From the NCBI RefSeq assembly GCF_002811475.1, contig NZ_NPDL01000001.1:248001-312000 (forward strand): 64,000 nucleotides of DNA. The letters are read 5' to 3'. This document shows, piece by piece, positions 29,212 through 35,708 of this stretch. Within the stretch, counting starts at the first letter, position 1, and each line of letters opens with the position of its first letter. Position numbers and translations under genes: made by a program. Source of the stretch: Leptospira hartskeerlii (GTDB taxonomy: Bacteria > Spirochaetota > Leptospiria > Leptospirales > Leptospiraceae). The notes below the pieces were generated by a model. That model was not told the origin of the DNA, did not search any database, and was given only the letters and a program-made list of their open reading frames with translations.

Positions 29212-29520
29212 TTTGGTGACATTCTTTCAATGAAACAAGTTGTTTTTGGGTTTCCATTCATTCATAAGGAAGGATCTAAAAAATTTTGTACGCCGCGTAT
29301 GAAATTTTTTAGTTAAAATAATATTAAATAAATATAATGTATGAGTAGCTACTCACTTAACTCTGTTCGTTTGTGGTCATACTAATTTACAAATAAATTA
29401 TTAATAACAATCGTTCACCATAAAAAGAAGCATATATAAGCAACTTATAAGAAGAAGCTTGTTACAAGTTAAGCCTTCGAAATATTATGCTTCCACAGAA
29501 GTAAAAAGGTGAATGGAAAT
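29212..29520. other. 309-bp A+T-rich region upstream of the phospholipase/lectin gene
   Basis: Holds a TATAAT box (29333-29338) followed at 4 nt by a perfect 14-bp palindrome TGAGTAGCTACTCA (29342-29355), which would lie at the transcription start. A leader of about 175 nt then runs to ATG 29521. The rest is A+T-rich with no gene seen. Confidence 0.45.
29333..29355 (+). promoter_or_regulatory. TATAAT box with adjacent 14-bp palindrome
   Basis: TATAAT at 29333-29338. The palindrome TGAGTAGCTACTCA at 29342-29355 overlaps the expected start site, the usual place for a repressor. The -35 region is weak (TAGTTA near 29310), so activation by another factor is possible. Function is inferred. Confidence 0.45.
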
Positions 29521-30798
29521 ATGAAGAGAAAATTAATCATGCTTACCGTTTTGCTGATAAGCTTGTCTTCGACTAGTTTGTTTGCGAGTAGGGGAGCAGT
29601 AACTGAAAGTCCGATCGATATATTCGAAAAGTCTGCGGAAGCAAAATCGCTCGCTGTGCAAAGACAAGTGCAAGTGGCAGCAAACCTGCCGGTGCACAAG
29701 GCTTTGTTTTACGGCACACATAACTCTTATAATAGCAAAGCGTACGCAGGACCTTTCTTTTCTTACGCTTTTCCTAATCAACAGGTTTCGATTACCGACC
29801 AGTTGAGATTGGGAGCTAGGTTTATAGAATTAGATATTCATTATTATTTGAGTACGAATTTCAAAAATGATTTCTTGCTTTGCCACGCTCAATCCAACGA
29901 TTTGGGATGTAACGTATTCGATCGTCCTGCGAGTAAAGGATTAGAAGAGATCCGCAACTGGATTTCTTCTCCCGAAAATAGGAACGAAGTTCTGGTCCTT
30001 TATTTCGAGGATTATCTGGATGGAAGACAAGATGAGTTTTTGGGAATAGTAAGAAGCTATTTGGATCCTTATTTATACAGATACAGCGGCTCTTGCGGAG
30101 ATATTCCTAGCGCTGCTAATATGCCTAAACTGAAAGATATAGTTTCTTCTAACAGAAGGATCTTGATGATGAGCAACGGTTGTTATGACGGAGTTTGGAA
30201 CCAATACTCAAAAAGGATTTTCTTCGGAAGTAATACCATCAGCCCGAAAGCTTTCCAAGGTTATCCTAGCTGCAATTGGTCCAGAAGCGTATATGATAAC
30301 ACTATGACTCGAGTCTTCAACGATAGCACCAACTACTTCGGTGTTTACGACGGAGTAAAAGAAAGTGGAGTATTCACAAACGATAATATTGCTCAGATGT
30401 TAGCTTGTGGTATTAGCGTATTTGGTATCGACCAGTTCAGTCCAGATTTTGCCAAACAAGGACTTTGGTCTTGGGATAAAGCGGAGCCGAACGATTATGG
30501 CGGAGCAGAAGATTGCCTACAGATCGTAGGAAGCGGACGTTGGAATGACAATAAATGTTCCAATAGCTATCGTTACGCTTGTAAAGATGGAAGTGGCAAC
30601 TGGGCAATCACTGATGCTTCCGGAAATTGGGCAAACGGAAAGAGTGCATGTTCTGCAAGAGGCTGGAACTTCTCCTCTCCTGTAACTCCATACGAGAACA
30701 AAAAACTCCAAGAAGCAAAAACAGCTAAGGGAGTTTCAGAAGTATGGGCAAACCTTACCGACCAGTACTCGGAAGGATACTGGGAAGCCGGAAGATAA
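29521..30798 (+). CDS. Secreted PI-PLC X-domain phosphodiesterase fused to a C-type-lectin-like region in swapped order, 425 aa
   Basis: The start at ATG 29521 has AGGTG 9 nt upstream and gives a signal peptide ending LFAS (about 1-23). Residues 58-308 are a PLC-like TIM barrel: His67 in FYGTHNSY, 'RFIELDIHYY' (Glu103 and Asp105, the Ca2+ ligand pattern of Ca-dependent PI-PLCs) and His122 in LLCHAQS. Residues 314-355 read as the second half of a C-type lectin domain: WSWDKAEPNDYGGAEDC, WND (341-343), 'YRYACKDG'. Residues 369-425 read as its first half: 'NWANGKSACSARGWNFSSP', 'YENKKL', 'VWANLTDQYSEGYWE'. Four Cys (332, 346, 354, 377) fit the two canonical disulphides. It is likely an extracellular enzyme targeted to sugar or lipid head groups; the substrate is unproven. 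Confidence 0.85.
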   Translation: MKRKLIMLTVLLISLSSTSLFASRGAVTESPIDIFEKSAEAKSLAVQRQVQVAANLPVHKALFYGTHNSYNSKAYAGPFFSYAFPNQQVSITDQLRLGARFIELDIHYYLSTNFKNDFLLCHAQSNDLGCNVFDRPASKGLEEIRNWISSPENRNEVLVLYFEDYLDGRQDEFLGIVRSYLDPYLYRYSGSCGDIPSAANMPKLKDIVSSNRRILMMSNGCYDGVWNQYSKRIFFGSNTISPKAFQGYPSCNWSRSVYDNTMTRVFNDSTNYFGVYDGVKESGVFTNDNIAQMLACGISVFGIDQFSPDFAKQGLWSWDKAEPNDYGGAEDCLQIVGSGRWNDNKCSNSYRYACKDGSGNWAITDASGNWANGKSACSARGWNFSSPVTPYENKKLQEAKTAKGVSEVWANLTDQYSEGYWEAGR

Positions 30799-30823
30799 TC
30801 TAATATACTTTCCACTTTAACTC

Positions 30824-30862
30824 AAAAACGGGATCTTCGAGAATTCGGGGTCCCGTTTTTTT
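30824..30862 (+). terminator. Intrinsic terminator of the phospholipase/lectin gene
   Basis: AAAAACGGGA (30824-30833) pairs with TCCCGTTTTT (30851-30860), loop of 17 nt, running into further T residues. Confidence 0.85.
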
Positions 30863-30994
30863 ATTTTTGGGCCAAATTCGATGAAATTTTATCGTCGACT
30901 TAAACTTTATAAAAACGGATAACTTACGAAGAATAAAAGTTTTAAGTCGGCCTTTTATGGGTTCTGGCGGTTAGTTAAGGAAACGTTTACGGTT

Positions 30995-31666
30995 ATGGTC
31001 CAATCGTCTTTCAAAGTTTTATTTGCCGAAGACAATGAGAGTTCTGCCGAATTACTCATTCATTTTTTGGAAAGATTCAATTTCGAAGTAGATCACGTAA
31101 TGGATGGAATGAATGCTGAACTGAAATTAAGAAAATCCAAATATGATTTTATACTTTTGGACAATAAGATGCCTATTCTATCCGGAGTCCGGTTGGCTAG
31201 CAAAATTCCCGATATGAACAAAAATACTCCGATCATTTTCCTTACGGCAAGTAACGAGAAAGAAGATGTCATCTCTGCATTTCAGAGCAAACAACTTGCC
31301 GGGTATATTTTAAAACCTTTCGAGCAAGAAAAAGTATTGGAGAAGATTACTTCCGTTCTAAAAATTTCGGAAAATATGTTGATCGATAAGAAAAAATTCC
31401 CTTTTTCGATCGAGAAAGTTGATAATAAAACTTATGGGATCGGAGTGAAATTGATCGGTTGTCCTTACATGAAAAATTCCGAAAAGATCGCTCAAGAGAT
31501 TGCATTCATTCTGAAAGATTTACCCGTTAGGCACACATTTTTTATGGAAATTGGCAAAGAATTTTATTATTACAAAAAGGCTCAGGAATTTCTTTCTTCC
31601 ATCTTAAAACGTCTGGCATCCAAATACGAGATCAAAGAAGAAGATATTCTCATACTTTCTTCTTAA
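30995..31666 (+). CDS. Response regulator with an unrecognised C-terminal domain, 223 aa
   Basis: Receiver domain (about 1-125): 'LFAEDNESSAELLIHFLERF', phospho-acceptor Asp56 in ILLDNKMPILSG, Thr in 'FLTASNEKED', Lys in 'YILKPFEQEK'. The remaining ~90 residues (about 135-223; 'FSIEKVDNKTYGIGVKLIGC', 'YYYKKAQEFLSSILKRLASK') alternate strands and helices and match no output domain I recognise; there is no HTH. No kinase gene is adjacent. The gene ends 57 bp before the Spy-like gene and probably forms its own unit. Confidence 0.85.
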   Translation: MVQSSFKVLFAEDNESSAELLIHFLERFNFEVDHVMDGMNAELKLRKSKYDFILLDNKMPILSGVRLASKIPDMNKNTPIIFLTASNEKEDVISAFQSKQLAGYILKPFEQEKVLEKITSVLKISENMLIDKKKFPFSIEKVDNKTYGIGVKLIGCPYMKNSEKIAQEIAFILKDLPVRHTFFMEIGKEFYYYKKAQEFLSSILKRLASKYEIKEEDILILSS

Positions 31667-31673
31667 TTTTTTT

Positions 31674-31698
31674 GGAACCGACTTTTTAGGCTCCGGTC
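31674..31698 (+). promoter_or_regulatory. Candidate ECF-type promoter of the stress cassette
   Basis: GGAACC (31674-31679) is the usual -35 of ECF sigma factors. A GGTC (31695-31698) follows at typical ECF spacing (17 nt between GGAAC and GTC). It would start the Spy-like/ECF/anti-sigma operon about 20 nt before ATG 31724. The same bases could form an imperfect hairpin ending the upstream gene, so the call is tentative. Confidence 0.4.
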
Positions 31699-31723
31699 CC
31701 AGGAGCATAAAGAGGAGAAATGA

Positions 31724-32176
31724 ATGTTTCGCAAAATTACGAAAATAACCGCGATTTTGTTGGTGCTGGGGACTACCGCCCTACTGACTCAAGGCTGCCA
31801 TCACAAGTGGATGTCTCATGAGAAAAGAGCCAATTATATCGTCAAAAAACTTAAGTCCGAATTGGATTTAACTGACACACAAGCTGCGACCTTAGATAAG
31901 ATCAAAGAGGACGTGCTTGCAAAACGTAAAGAGCTTAAATTGGGCGGACACTTCTTGCCTAAAGAAGCGGTCGAAGAACTTCGTGCTGACAAATTGAATC
32001 CTGAAAAATGGAACAAATTAGGCGAAGAAAAAGAGAAAAAGATCGCAGCTCTTAGAGTATTTTTCACCAAAAAGGCAGTGGAATTCCACGCAGTATTAAC
32101 TCCCGAACAAAGAGGGAAACTGGCGGATCTAATCCTTAAGTTCCAAAGTAAATTCGATAAGGAAGACGAGGATTAA
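31724..32176 (+). CDS. Spy/CpxP/CnrX-like periplasmic sensor lipoprotein, 150 aa
   Basis: Signal peptide with lipobox LTQGC (Cys25) directly followed by a His-rich segment (CHHKWMSHEKR). The mature part is all-helical with the two LTxxQ boxes of the Spy/CpxP family: LTDTQ (about 46-50) and LTPEQR (about 125-130). The family contains the periplasmic chaperone Spy and the metal sensor CnrX. The GAGGAG ribosome binding site is strong. The gene is followed after 24 bp by an ECF sigma gene and then a short membrane anti-sigma gene, so a CnrX-type sensing role is likely; metal binding is suggested only by the His residues. Confidence 0.8.
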   Translation: MFRKITKITAILLVLGTTALLTQGCHHKWMSHEKRANYIVKKLKSELDLTDTQAATLDKIKEDVLAKRKELKLGGHFLPKEAVEELRADKLNPEKWNKLGEEKEKKIAALRVFFTKKAVEFHAVLTPEQRGKLADLILKFQSKFDKEDED

Positions 32177-32200
32177 TTTCCAAAGTTTTTCGGAGGTAAA

Positions 32201-32758
32201 ATGGGAGAGGCAGAATTTTCCCGCTTCGTAGAAGAAACCAGGGAGATCGTCTTAGCGGCGGTCTCCCGTTACTTGTATGAACGCTTTGCATATGCGATAG
32301 ACGATGTCGCACAGGAAACATATCTTCGCGCTTATAAGGCATTACAAAAAGGTCAATTCAGGGGAGACTCTAAGTTGACTACTTGGTTATACACAATCGC
32401 CAGAAACGAATCCATTCGCATGAATGAAAATCTGATGAGAGAAGAAACTAAGGCTGAGAAAGCCGGAAAAAGATCGGAAGAAGATTCCAGAGGTTTCGCT
32501 TTTGAAAAAGAACTACCAGAGGATAGAGAAGATCTTCCTACTTGGGAAAAAGCAAAACTTTGGATTGGCAATCTACCGGAAGCGTATAGAAGTGTGATCC
32601 AATATTATCTTTCTGGATATTCGGAAAAAGAGATCTCCGAAGTTCTGGGAGTTCCCGCAGGGACTGTAAAATCCAGGGCAGCTAGAGGAAAGGAAATGTT
32701 GCGAAGAATGCAGAACTCCGAAAAAAGAGAAGGAGGAGAAGTATGGGGAAAATATTAA
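32201..32758 (+). CDS. ECF-family RNA polymerase sigma factor, 185 aa
   Basis: Region 2 (about 15-75): 'YERFAYAIDDVAQETYLRAYKALQ', then 'FRGDSKLTTWLYTIARNE' (-10 recognition, typical ECF region 2.4). A charged linker (85-115) precedes region 4 (about 120-175): 'LPEAYRSVIQYYLSGYSEKE' and 'EVLGVPAGTVKSRAARGKEML' (HTH). There is no region 1.1 or 3. It follows the Spy-like sensor by 24 bp and overlaps the next gene by 16 bp, the layout of a sigma factor under control of a membrane anti-sigma. Confidence 0.92.
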   Translation: MGEAEFSRFVEETREIVLAAVSRYLYERFAYAIDDVAQETYLRAYKALQKGQFRGDSKLTTWLYTIARNESIRMNENLMREETKAEKAGKRSEEDSRGFAFEKELPEDREDLPTWEKAKLWIGNLPEAYRSVIQYYLSGYSEKEISEVLGVPAGTVKSRAARGKEMLRRMQNSEKREGGEVWGKY

Positions 32759-33045
32759 AAGATTGTCTGCCAATGAAGGAAGAGATCGAAAAAAGAAAAT
32801 CAGATCCGAACTGGTCTAAGAATTTAGCTTCTTGCGTTATCGATAGATACAAAAAAGAAGAAAGTTCTAAAAAGCTGGTTCAATTCCCGATCAGAAATGT
32901 ATTAGCGGTAGCGGCCGCACTCCTCGTAGGCATTTCTATCGGATGGTATTCTTTTGCCGGACCACTCAACACTGAAGATGAATATTATCTTGGTGTTTCT
33001 TCCATTTTAGAAGGCGAATCTTATCTCTCCACTCTGGAAGAATAA
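32743..33045 (+). CDS. Short membrane-anchored anti-sigma factor (CnrY-like architecture), 100 aa
   Basis: Cytoplasmic N-terminal part of about 50 residues, rich in Lys/Glu ('MKEEIEKRKSDPNWSKN'), one membrane span (about 54-71, VLAVAAALLVGISIGWY) and a short acidic periplasmic tail (about 72-100). The size and layout match CnrY, whose N-terminal segment wraps the sigma factor and whose tail contacts the CnrX sensor. No ZAS zinc motif (HxxxCxxC) is present. The start codon lies inside the sigma gene with a GGAGGAG upstream, giving translational coupling. Assignment is from architecture and context, not from similarity I can verify. Confidence 0.75.
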   Translation: MGKILKDCLPMKEEIEKRKSDPNWSKNLASCVIDRYKKEESSKKLVQFPIRNVLAVAAALLVGISIGWYSFAGPLNTEDEYYLGVSSILEGESYLSTLEE

Positions 33046-33051
33046 ATAGAT

Positions 33052-33074
33052 CGGGCCTCGATTGCCGAGGCCCG
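33052..33074 (+). terminator. G+C-rich hairpin after the anti-sigma gene
   Basis: CGGGCCTCG (33052-33060) pairs perfectly with CGAGGCCCG (33066-33074) across a 5-nt loop. It is followed by a mixed T/C stretch, not a pure U tract. Confidence 0.65.
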
Positions 33075-33207
33075 TCATTCTCTCCATCTATAGCGGATTT
33101 CGCGGAATGAAAATTCTGGCAGAAGTCCCGCTGAATCCAAAAAAATCACAAGCGAAGTAAACATTCTACTACACGTAGCTCCTATATTCCCCAGGAGGAA
33201 AATGTTT

Positions 33208-33561
33208 ATGAAAAATCTATCACTCACCGTTCTAGACGGTTTTTTAACTGCCGATCCAGAATTAAAGAGAACCCAGGCTGGAAAGTCTGTCACGAATTTC
33301 ACTGTGGCAGTGAACCATAACTACAAAAAGACAGAAGGAGAAGAATCCGAGGTTTCATATGTGGATGTGGAAGTTTGGGAGAGGCTTGCAGAAAATTGTT
33401 CGGAGTATCTTAAAAAAGGAAAAAAGGTAACGGTAATCGGACATTTAAAACAGGATAGATGGAAAAATCAGGAAGGCCAATCTCGTTCCAAGGTCAAAGT
33501 AATAGCGGACGAGGTCCGATTCGACAGCTTCGGGGATAGAAAAGAAAAAGAAGCGGCATAG
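33208..33561 (+). CDS. ssb: Single-stranded DNA-binding protein, 117 aa
   Basis: OB-fold SSB: 'LDGFLTADPELKRTQAGKSVTNFTVAVNH' (about 6-35), 'VSYVDVEVWERLAENCSEYLKKGKKVTVIGHLKQDRW' (aromatic residues in the ssDNA-binding strands), 'KVKVIADEV'. The acidic, Gly/Pro-rich C-terminal tip found in major SSBs (DDDIPF) is absent; the protein ends in KEKEAA, so it may be a secondary SSB. ATG 33208 is preferred to 33202 because AGGAGG (33193-33198) is then 9 nt away. Confidence 0.85.
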   Translation: MKNLSLTVLDGFLTADPELKRTQAGKSVTNFTVAVNHNYKKTEGEESEVSYVDVEVWERLAENCSEYLKKGKKVTVIGHLKQDRWKNQEGQSRSKVKVIADEVRFDSFGDRKEKEAA

Positions 33562-33609
33562 CTCCTCACCGGGTGCGGCCTTGGGAGGATTTTCGAGGTC
33601 TCACCTTTC

Positions 33610-33639
33610 TTGACGGTTCGGGTCGGTCCTTGGTTTATG
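33610..33639 (+). promoter_or_regulatory. Promoter upstream of the HisI-like gene
   Basis: TTGACG (33610-33615), 18-bp spacer, TTTATG (33634-33639). The ATG at 33650 is only 10 nt after the -10 box, so the AGGA at 33641-33644 may not be transcribed and the message may be leaderless. Confidence 0.4.
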
Positions 33640-33649
33640 TAGGAAAAGA

Positions 33650-34195
33650 ATGCTTACTATCATTTGGGCCGGTGGACAACCCGGAAAAATTTCGGAATTG
33701 AGAAGAATGAGCCAAGAAGAATGGGAACTTCTGCGCAATGATATTCCGACTAACGTTAAAACCTTTATAGACTGCGACGAAGATACTATCCTAATTTCTC
33801 ATCCTGATTTTTCGGAAAAGGAATTGGTGGAAATCTCTAACTTCGATAGCCTCCAATTCTCCAACGGTTTGATCCCTGTGATCACTAAGGATGAAAAGGG
33901 ATTAGTTTTGATGCAGGCATTCTCCAACTTAGAAAGTTTAGAACTCAGCCAAAAAGAATCTCTTGGAATTTATTTTAGCAGATCTAGGAACCAACTTTGG
34001 AAAAAGGGGGATACTTCCGGACATATCCAAAAACTGAAAAGGATCTTCGCTCCCAAAGACGGTAGTTTTGTTGTGTACGAAGTGGAACAGGAAGGCGCAG
34101 CCTGTCACGAAGGGTATTATTCCTGTTTTTTCAGAGAGCAGGATAAAAGTGGGAACAAAAACTTAGTTCCTGAGATCCCTTTTTTAGGGAAGTAG
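33650..34195 (+). CDS. HisI-like phosphoribosyl-AMP cyclohydrolase homologue with altered metal site, 181 aa
   Basis: Residues 72-162 align ungapped with HisI, the histidine-biosynthesis enzyme that opens the PR-AMP ring: 'GLIPVITKDEKGLVLMQAFSN', 'FSRSRNQLWKKGDTSG', 'VEQEGAACHEGYYSCFF' with Cys152 and Cys159 of the zinc site. The usual DCDxD block between them is replaced by PKDGS (135-139), so one zinc Cys and two Asp ligands are missing. The N-terminal extension (1-70) contains DCDED (41-45), a match to the lost motif. It may be catalytically dead, use the displaced motif, or have another role. No other his gene is nearby. Confidence 0.72.
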   Translation: MLTIIWAGGQPGKISELRRMSQEEWELLRNDIPTNVKTFIDCDEDTILISHPDFSEKELVEISNFDSLQFSNGLIPVITKDEKGLVLMQAFSNLESLELSQKESLGIYFSRSRNQLWKKGDTSGHIQKLKRIFAPKDGSFVVYEVEQEGAACHEGYYSCFFREQDKSGNKNLVPEIPFLGK

Positions 34196-34247
34196 AGGTT
34201 CCGTAAAAAGGAAATTTCGCCGATAGAAATATGAGGCAAATGCGGTT

Positions 34248-35267
34248 ATGATTTTTAAAAATACATTTGTAAGAAGATCCGTTGTTTTATTAGGCATACT
34301 TGCACTTTCGGGTGTGGTCGCCTTCTTTGTTGTAGATGAGATCAAAGGAGGAGCCGTAGGCGCCGGCCAGGTAAAAGTGGACATCATCGTAGAGCCGGGC
34401 GATTCTCCGGTTGAAGTTACCGAAAATCTTTCCAAGAACGGATTATTAAAGTCTTCCAAATATTTCCTTTTTCTAATTAAAGCAACCAGATCCGCAGGAA
34501 AGATCAAAGCCGGTTTATATGAGATCAACGACGGAATGGATGCACGTAAGATCTTGCAAGTGATCACAGAAGGAAAGGTAAAACTTGTCACATTTACAGT
34601 TCCTGAAGGTTATAATAACCGCCAGATCGGGGACTTATTAGTTAAGAAAAACTTAATTAAGGCCAGAGCTGACTTTTTAAATGCAGCTTCCAGAACCGAA
34701 TTATTGAGAGAGTTTAAGATCCCTGCAAATAATGCAGAAGGTTATTTGTTCCCGGAAACTTACAGTGTTCCTGTGAATTTTCCTGCGGATAAGATCGCGA
34801 GAATGATGATCAAAAGATTTTATGTTAGATTGGAAAAGGTTCCAGGTGCAAAGGAACTGGATCCTAAAAAACTACATGAGATCGTTGTGCTCGCTTCTGT
34901 GGTAGAAAGAGAAGCCAAAAAAAATGAAGAAAGACCTTTGATGGCGGGCGTATTCTTAAATCGTTTGAAACAGGATATTCCTTTGGAGTCTTGTGCTACT
35001 ATCCAGTATCTTTTTGATAAACCTCATCCTCGTATTTTCGAAAAGGATCTGAAGATCGTTTCTCCTTATAATACTTATATGAATAAAGGATATCCGCCTG
35101 GTCCTATTTCCAATCCGGGACAACCTTCTTTGGAAGCGGCACTCATGCCTACTAAAACCGAGTATCTATTCTTCTTATTAAAACCGGATGGATTTCATTA
35201 CTTCTCTAAAAGTTTTAAAGAACATGCCGAAGCTAAGAAAAAGTACATCGACGTTCTTTACGAATAG
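34248..35267 (+). CDS. mltG: Endolytic murein transglycosylase MltG (YceG), 339 aa
   Basis: N-terminal membrane anchor (about 10-30), a LysM-like domain ('VDIIVEPGDSPVEVTENLSK'), then the YceG catalytic fold: 'NAEGYLFPETYSVP' (about 163-176), 'VVLASVVEREAKKNEERPLMAGVFLNRL' with the catalytic Glu (near 221 in VEREAK), 'LESCATIQYLF', 'SPYNTYMNKGYPPGPISNPG'. It cleaves nascent peptidoglycan glycan strands at the inner membrane. The small unknown gene at 35278 follows by 10 bp. Confidence 0.93.
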   Translation: MIFKNTFVRRSVVLLGILALSGVVAFFVVDEIKGGAVGAGQVKVDIIVEPGDSPVEVTENLSKNGLLKSSKYFLFLIKATRSAGKIKAGLYEINDGMDARKILQVITEGKVKLVTFTVPEGYNNRQIGDLLVKKNLIKARADFLNAASRTELLREFKIPANNAEGYLFPETYSVPVNFPADKIARMMIKRFYVRLEKVPGAKELDPKKLHEIVVLASVVEREAKKNEERPLMAGVFLNRLKQDIPLESCATIQYLFDKPHPRIFEKDLKIVSPYNTYMNKGYPPGPISNPGQPSLEAALMPTKTEYLFFLLKPDGFHYFSKSFKEHAEAKKKYIDVLYE

Positions 35268-35277
35268 AGGATTGTAT

Positions 35278-35538
35278 ATGAGTTCCCCTGTAGAAGAAAT
35301 CGTTTCTGTCACAGAACAATTAAAAGAGGTCCAAAAGGCTTTGGATCTTTTTAAAGAAAAACAGCAAAAGAGAGAATCTGCGAGCGACGCGGCAATAGAG
35401 TTCGTGGAAAAGGCCAGTTTGGTTTTAGATAGGGCCGAAAGAAAAGAGATCCTTCTGACCGATGACCAAAAGAGAAGGATCCGGAACAATCTATTGAAGA
35501 TCAGATCTTCTCTGGTGAAGAACCAAGAGAACGCTTAA
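35278..35538 (+). CDS. Small helical protein of unknown function, 86 aa
   Basis: Start at ATG 35278 with AGAGG about 8 nt upstream; a longer frame running back into mltG is not preferred. The product is wholly helical and highly charged ('VTEQLKEVQKALDLFKEKQQKRES', 'DDQKRRIRNNLLKIRSSL'), with no Cys and no membrane segment, suggesting a two-helix coiled-coil unit. It is probably co-transcribed with mltG. No family is recognised. Confidence 0.7.
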   Translation: MSSPVEEIVSVTEQLKEVQKALDLFKEKQQKRESASDAAIEFVEKASLVLDRAERKEILLTDDQKRRIRNNLLKIRSSLVKNQENA

Positions 35539-35646
35539 AAAGCCAATAGAACCTTTCTATTCTTATATTTTATCCTATATTTCGCCGAGACTTGGGTTCA
35601 AAAACTTAAATGACAGGCCGAAACGACCCCAGGTTATAGTATTTTA

Positions 35647-35673
35647 GGCGCCTTGGTCCAGGCTTTTGGCGCC
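35647..35673. promoter_or_regulatory. Paired GGCGCC half-sites ahead of the methylsuccinyl-CoA dehydrogenase gene
   Basis: Two GGCGCC hexamers (35647-35652 and 35668-35673), 15 bp apart, about one and a half helix turns. A TATAGT-like box is just upstream (about 35636-35641) with ATGACA further up, so the first hexamer would sit near the transcription start. A regulator-binding site is possible. Confidence 0.3.
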
Positions 35674-35708
35674 AATAAGCAATAATTCGCAAATCAGAAG
35701 GATAAGAG

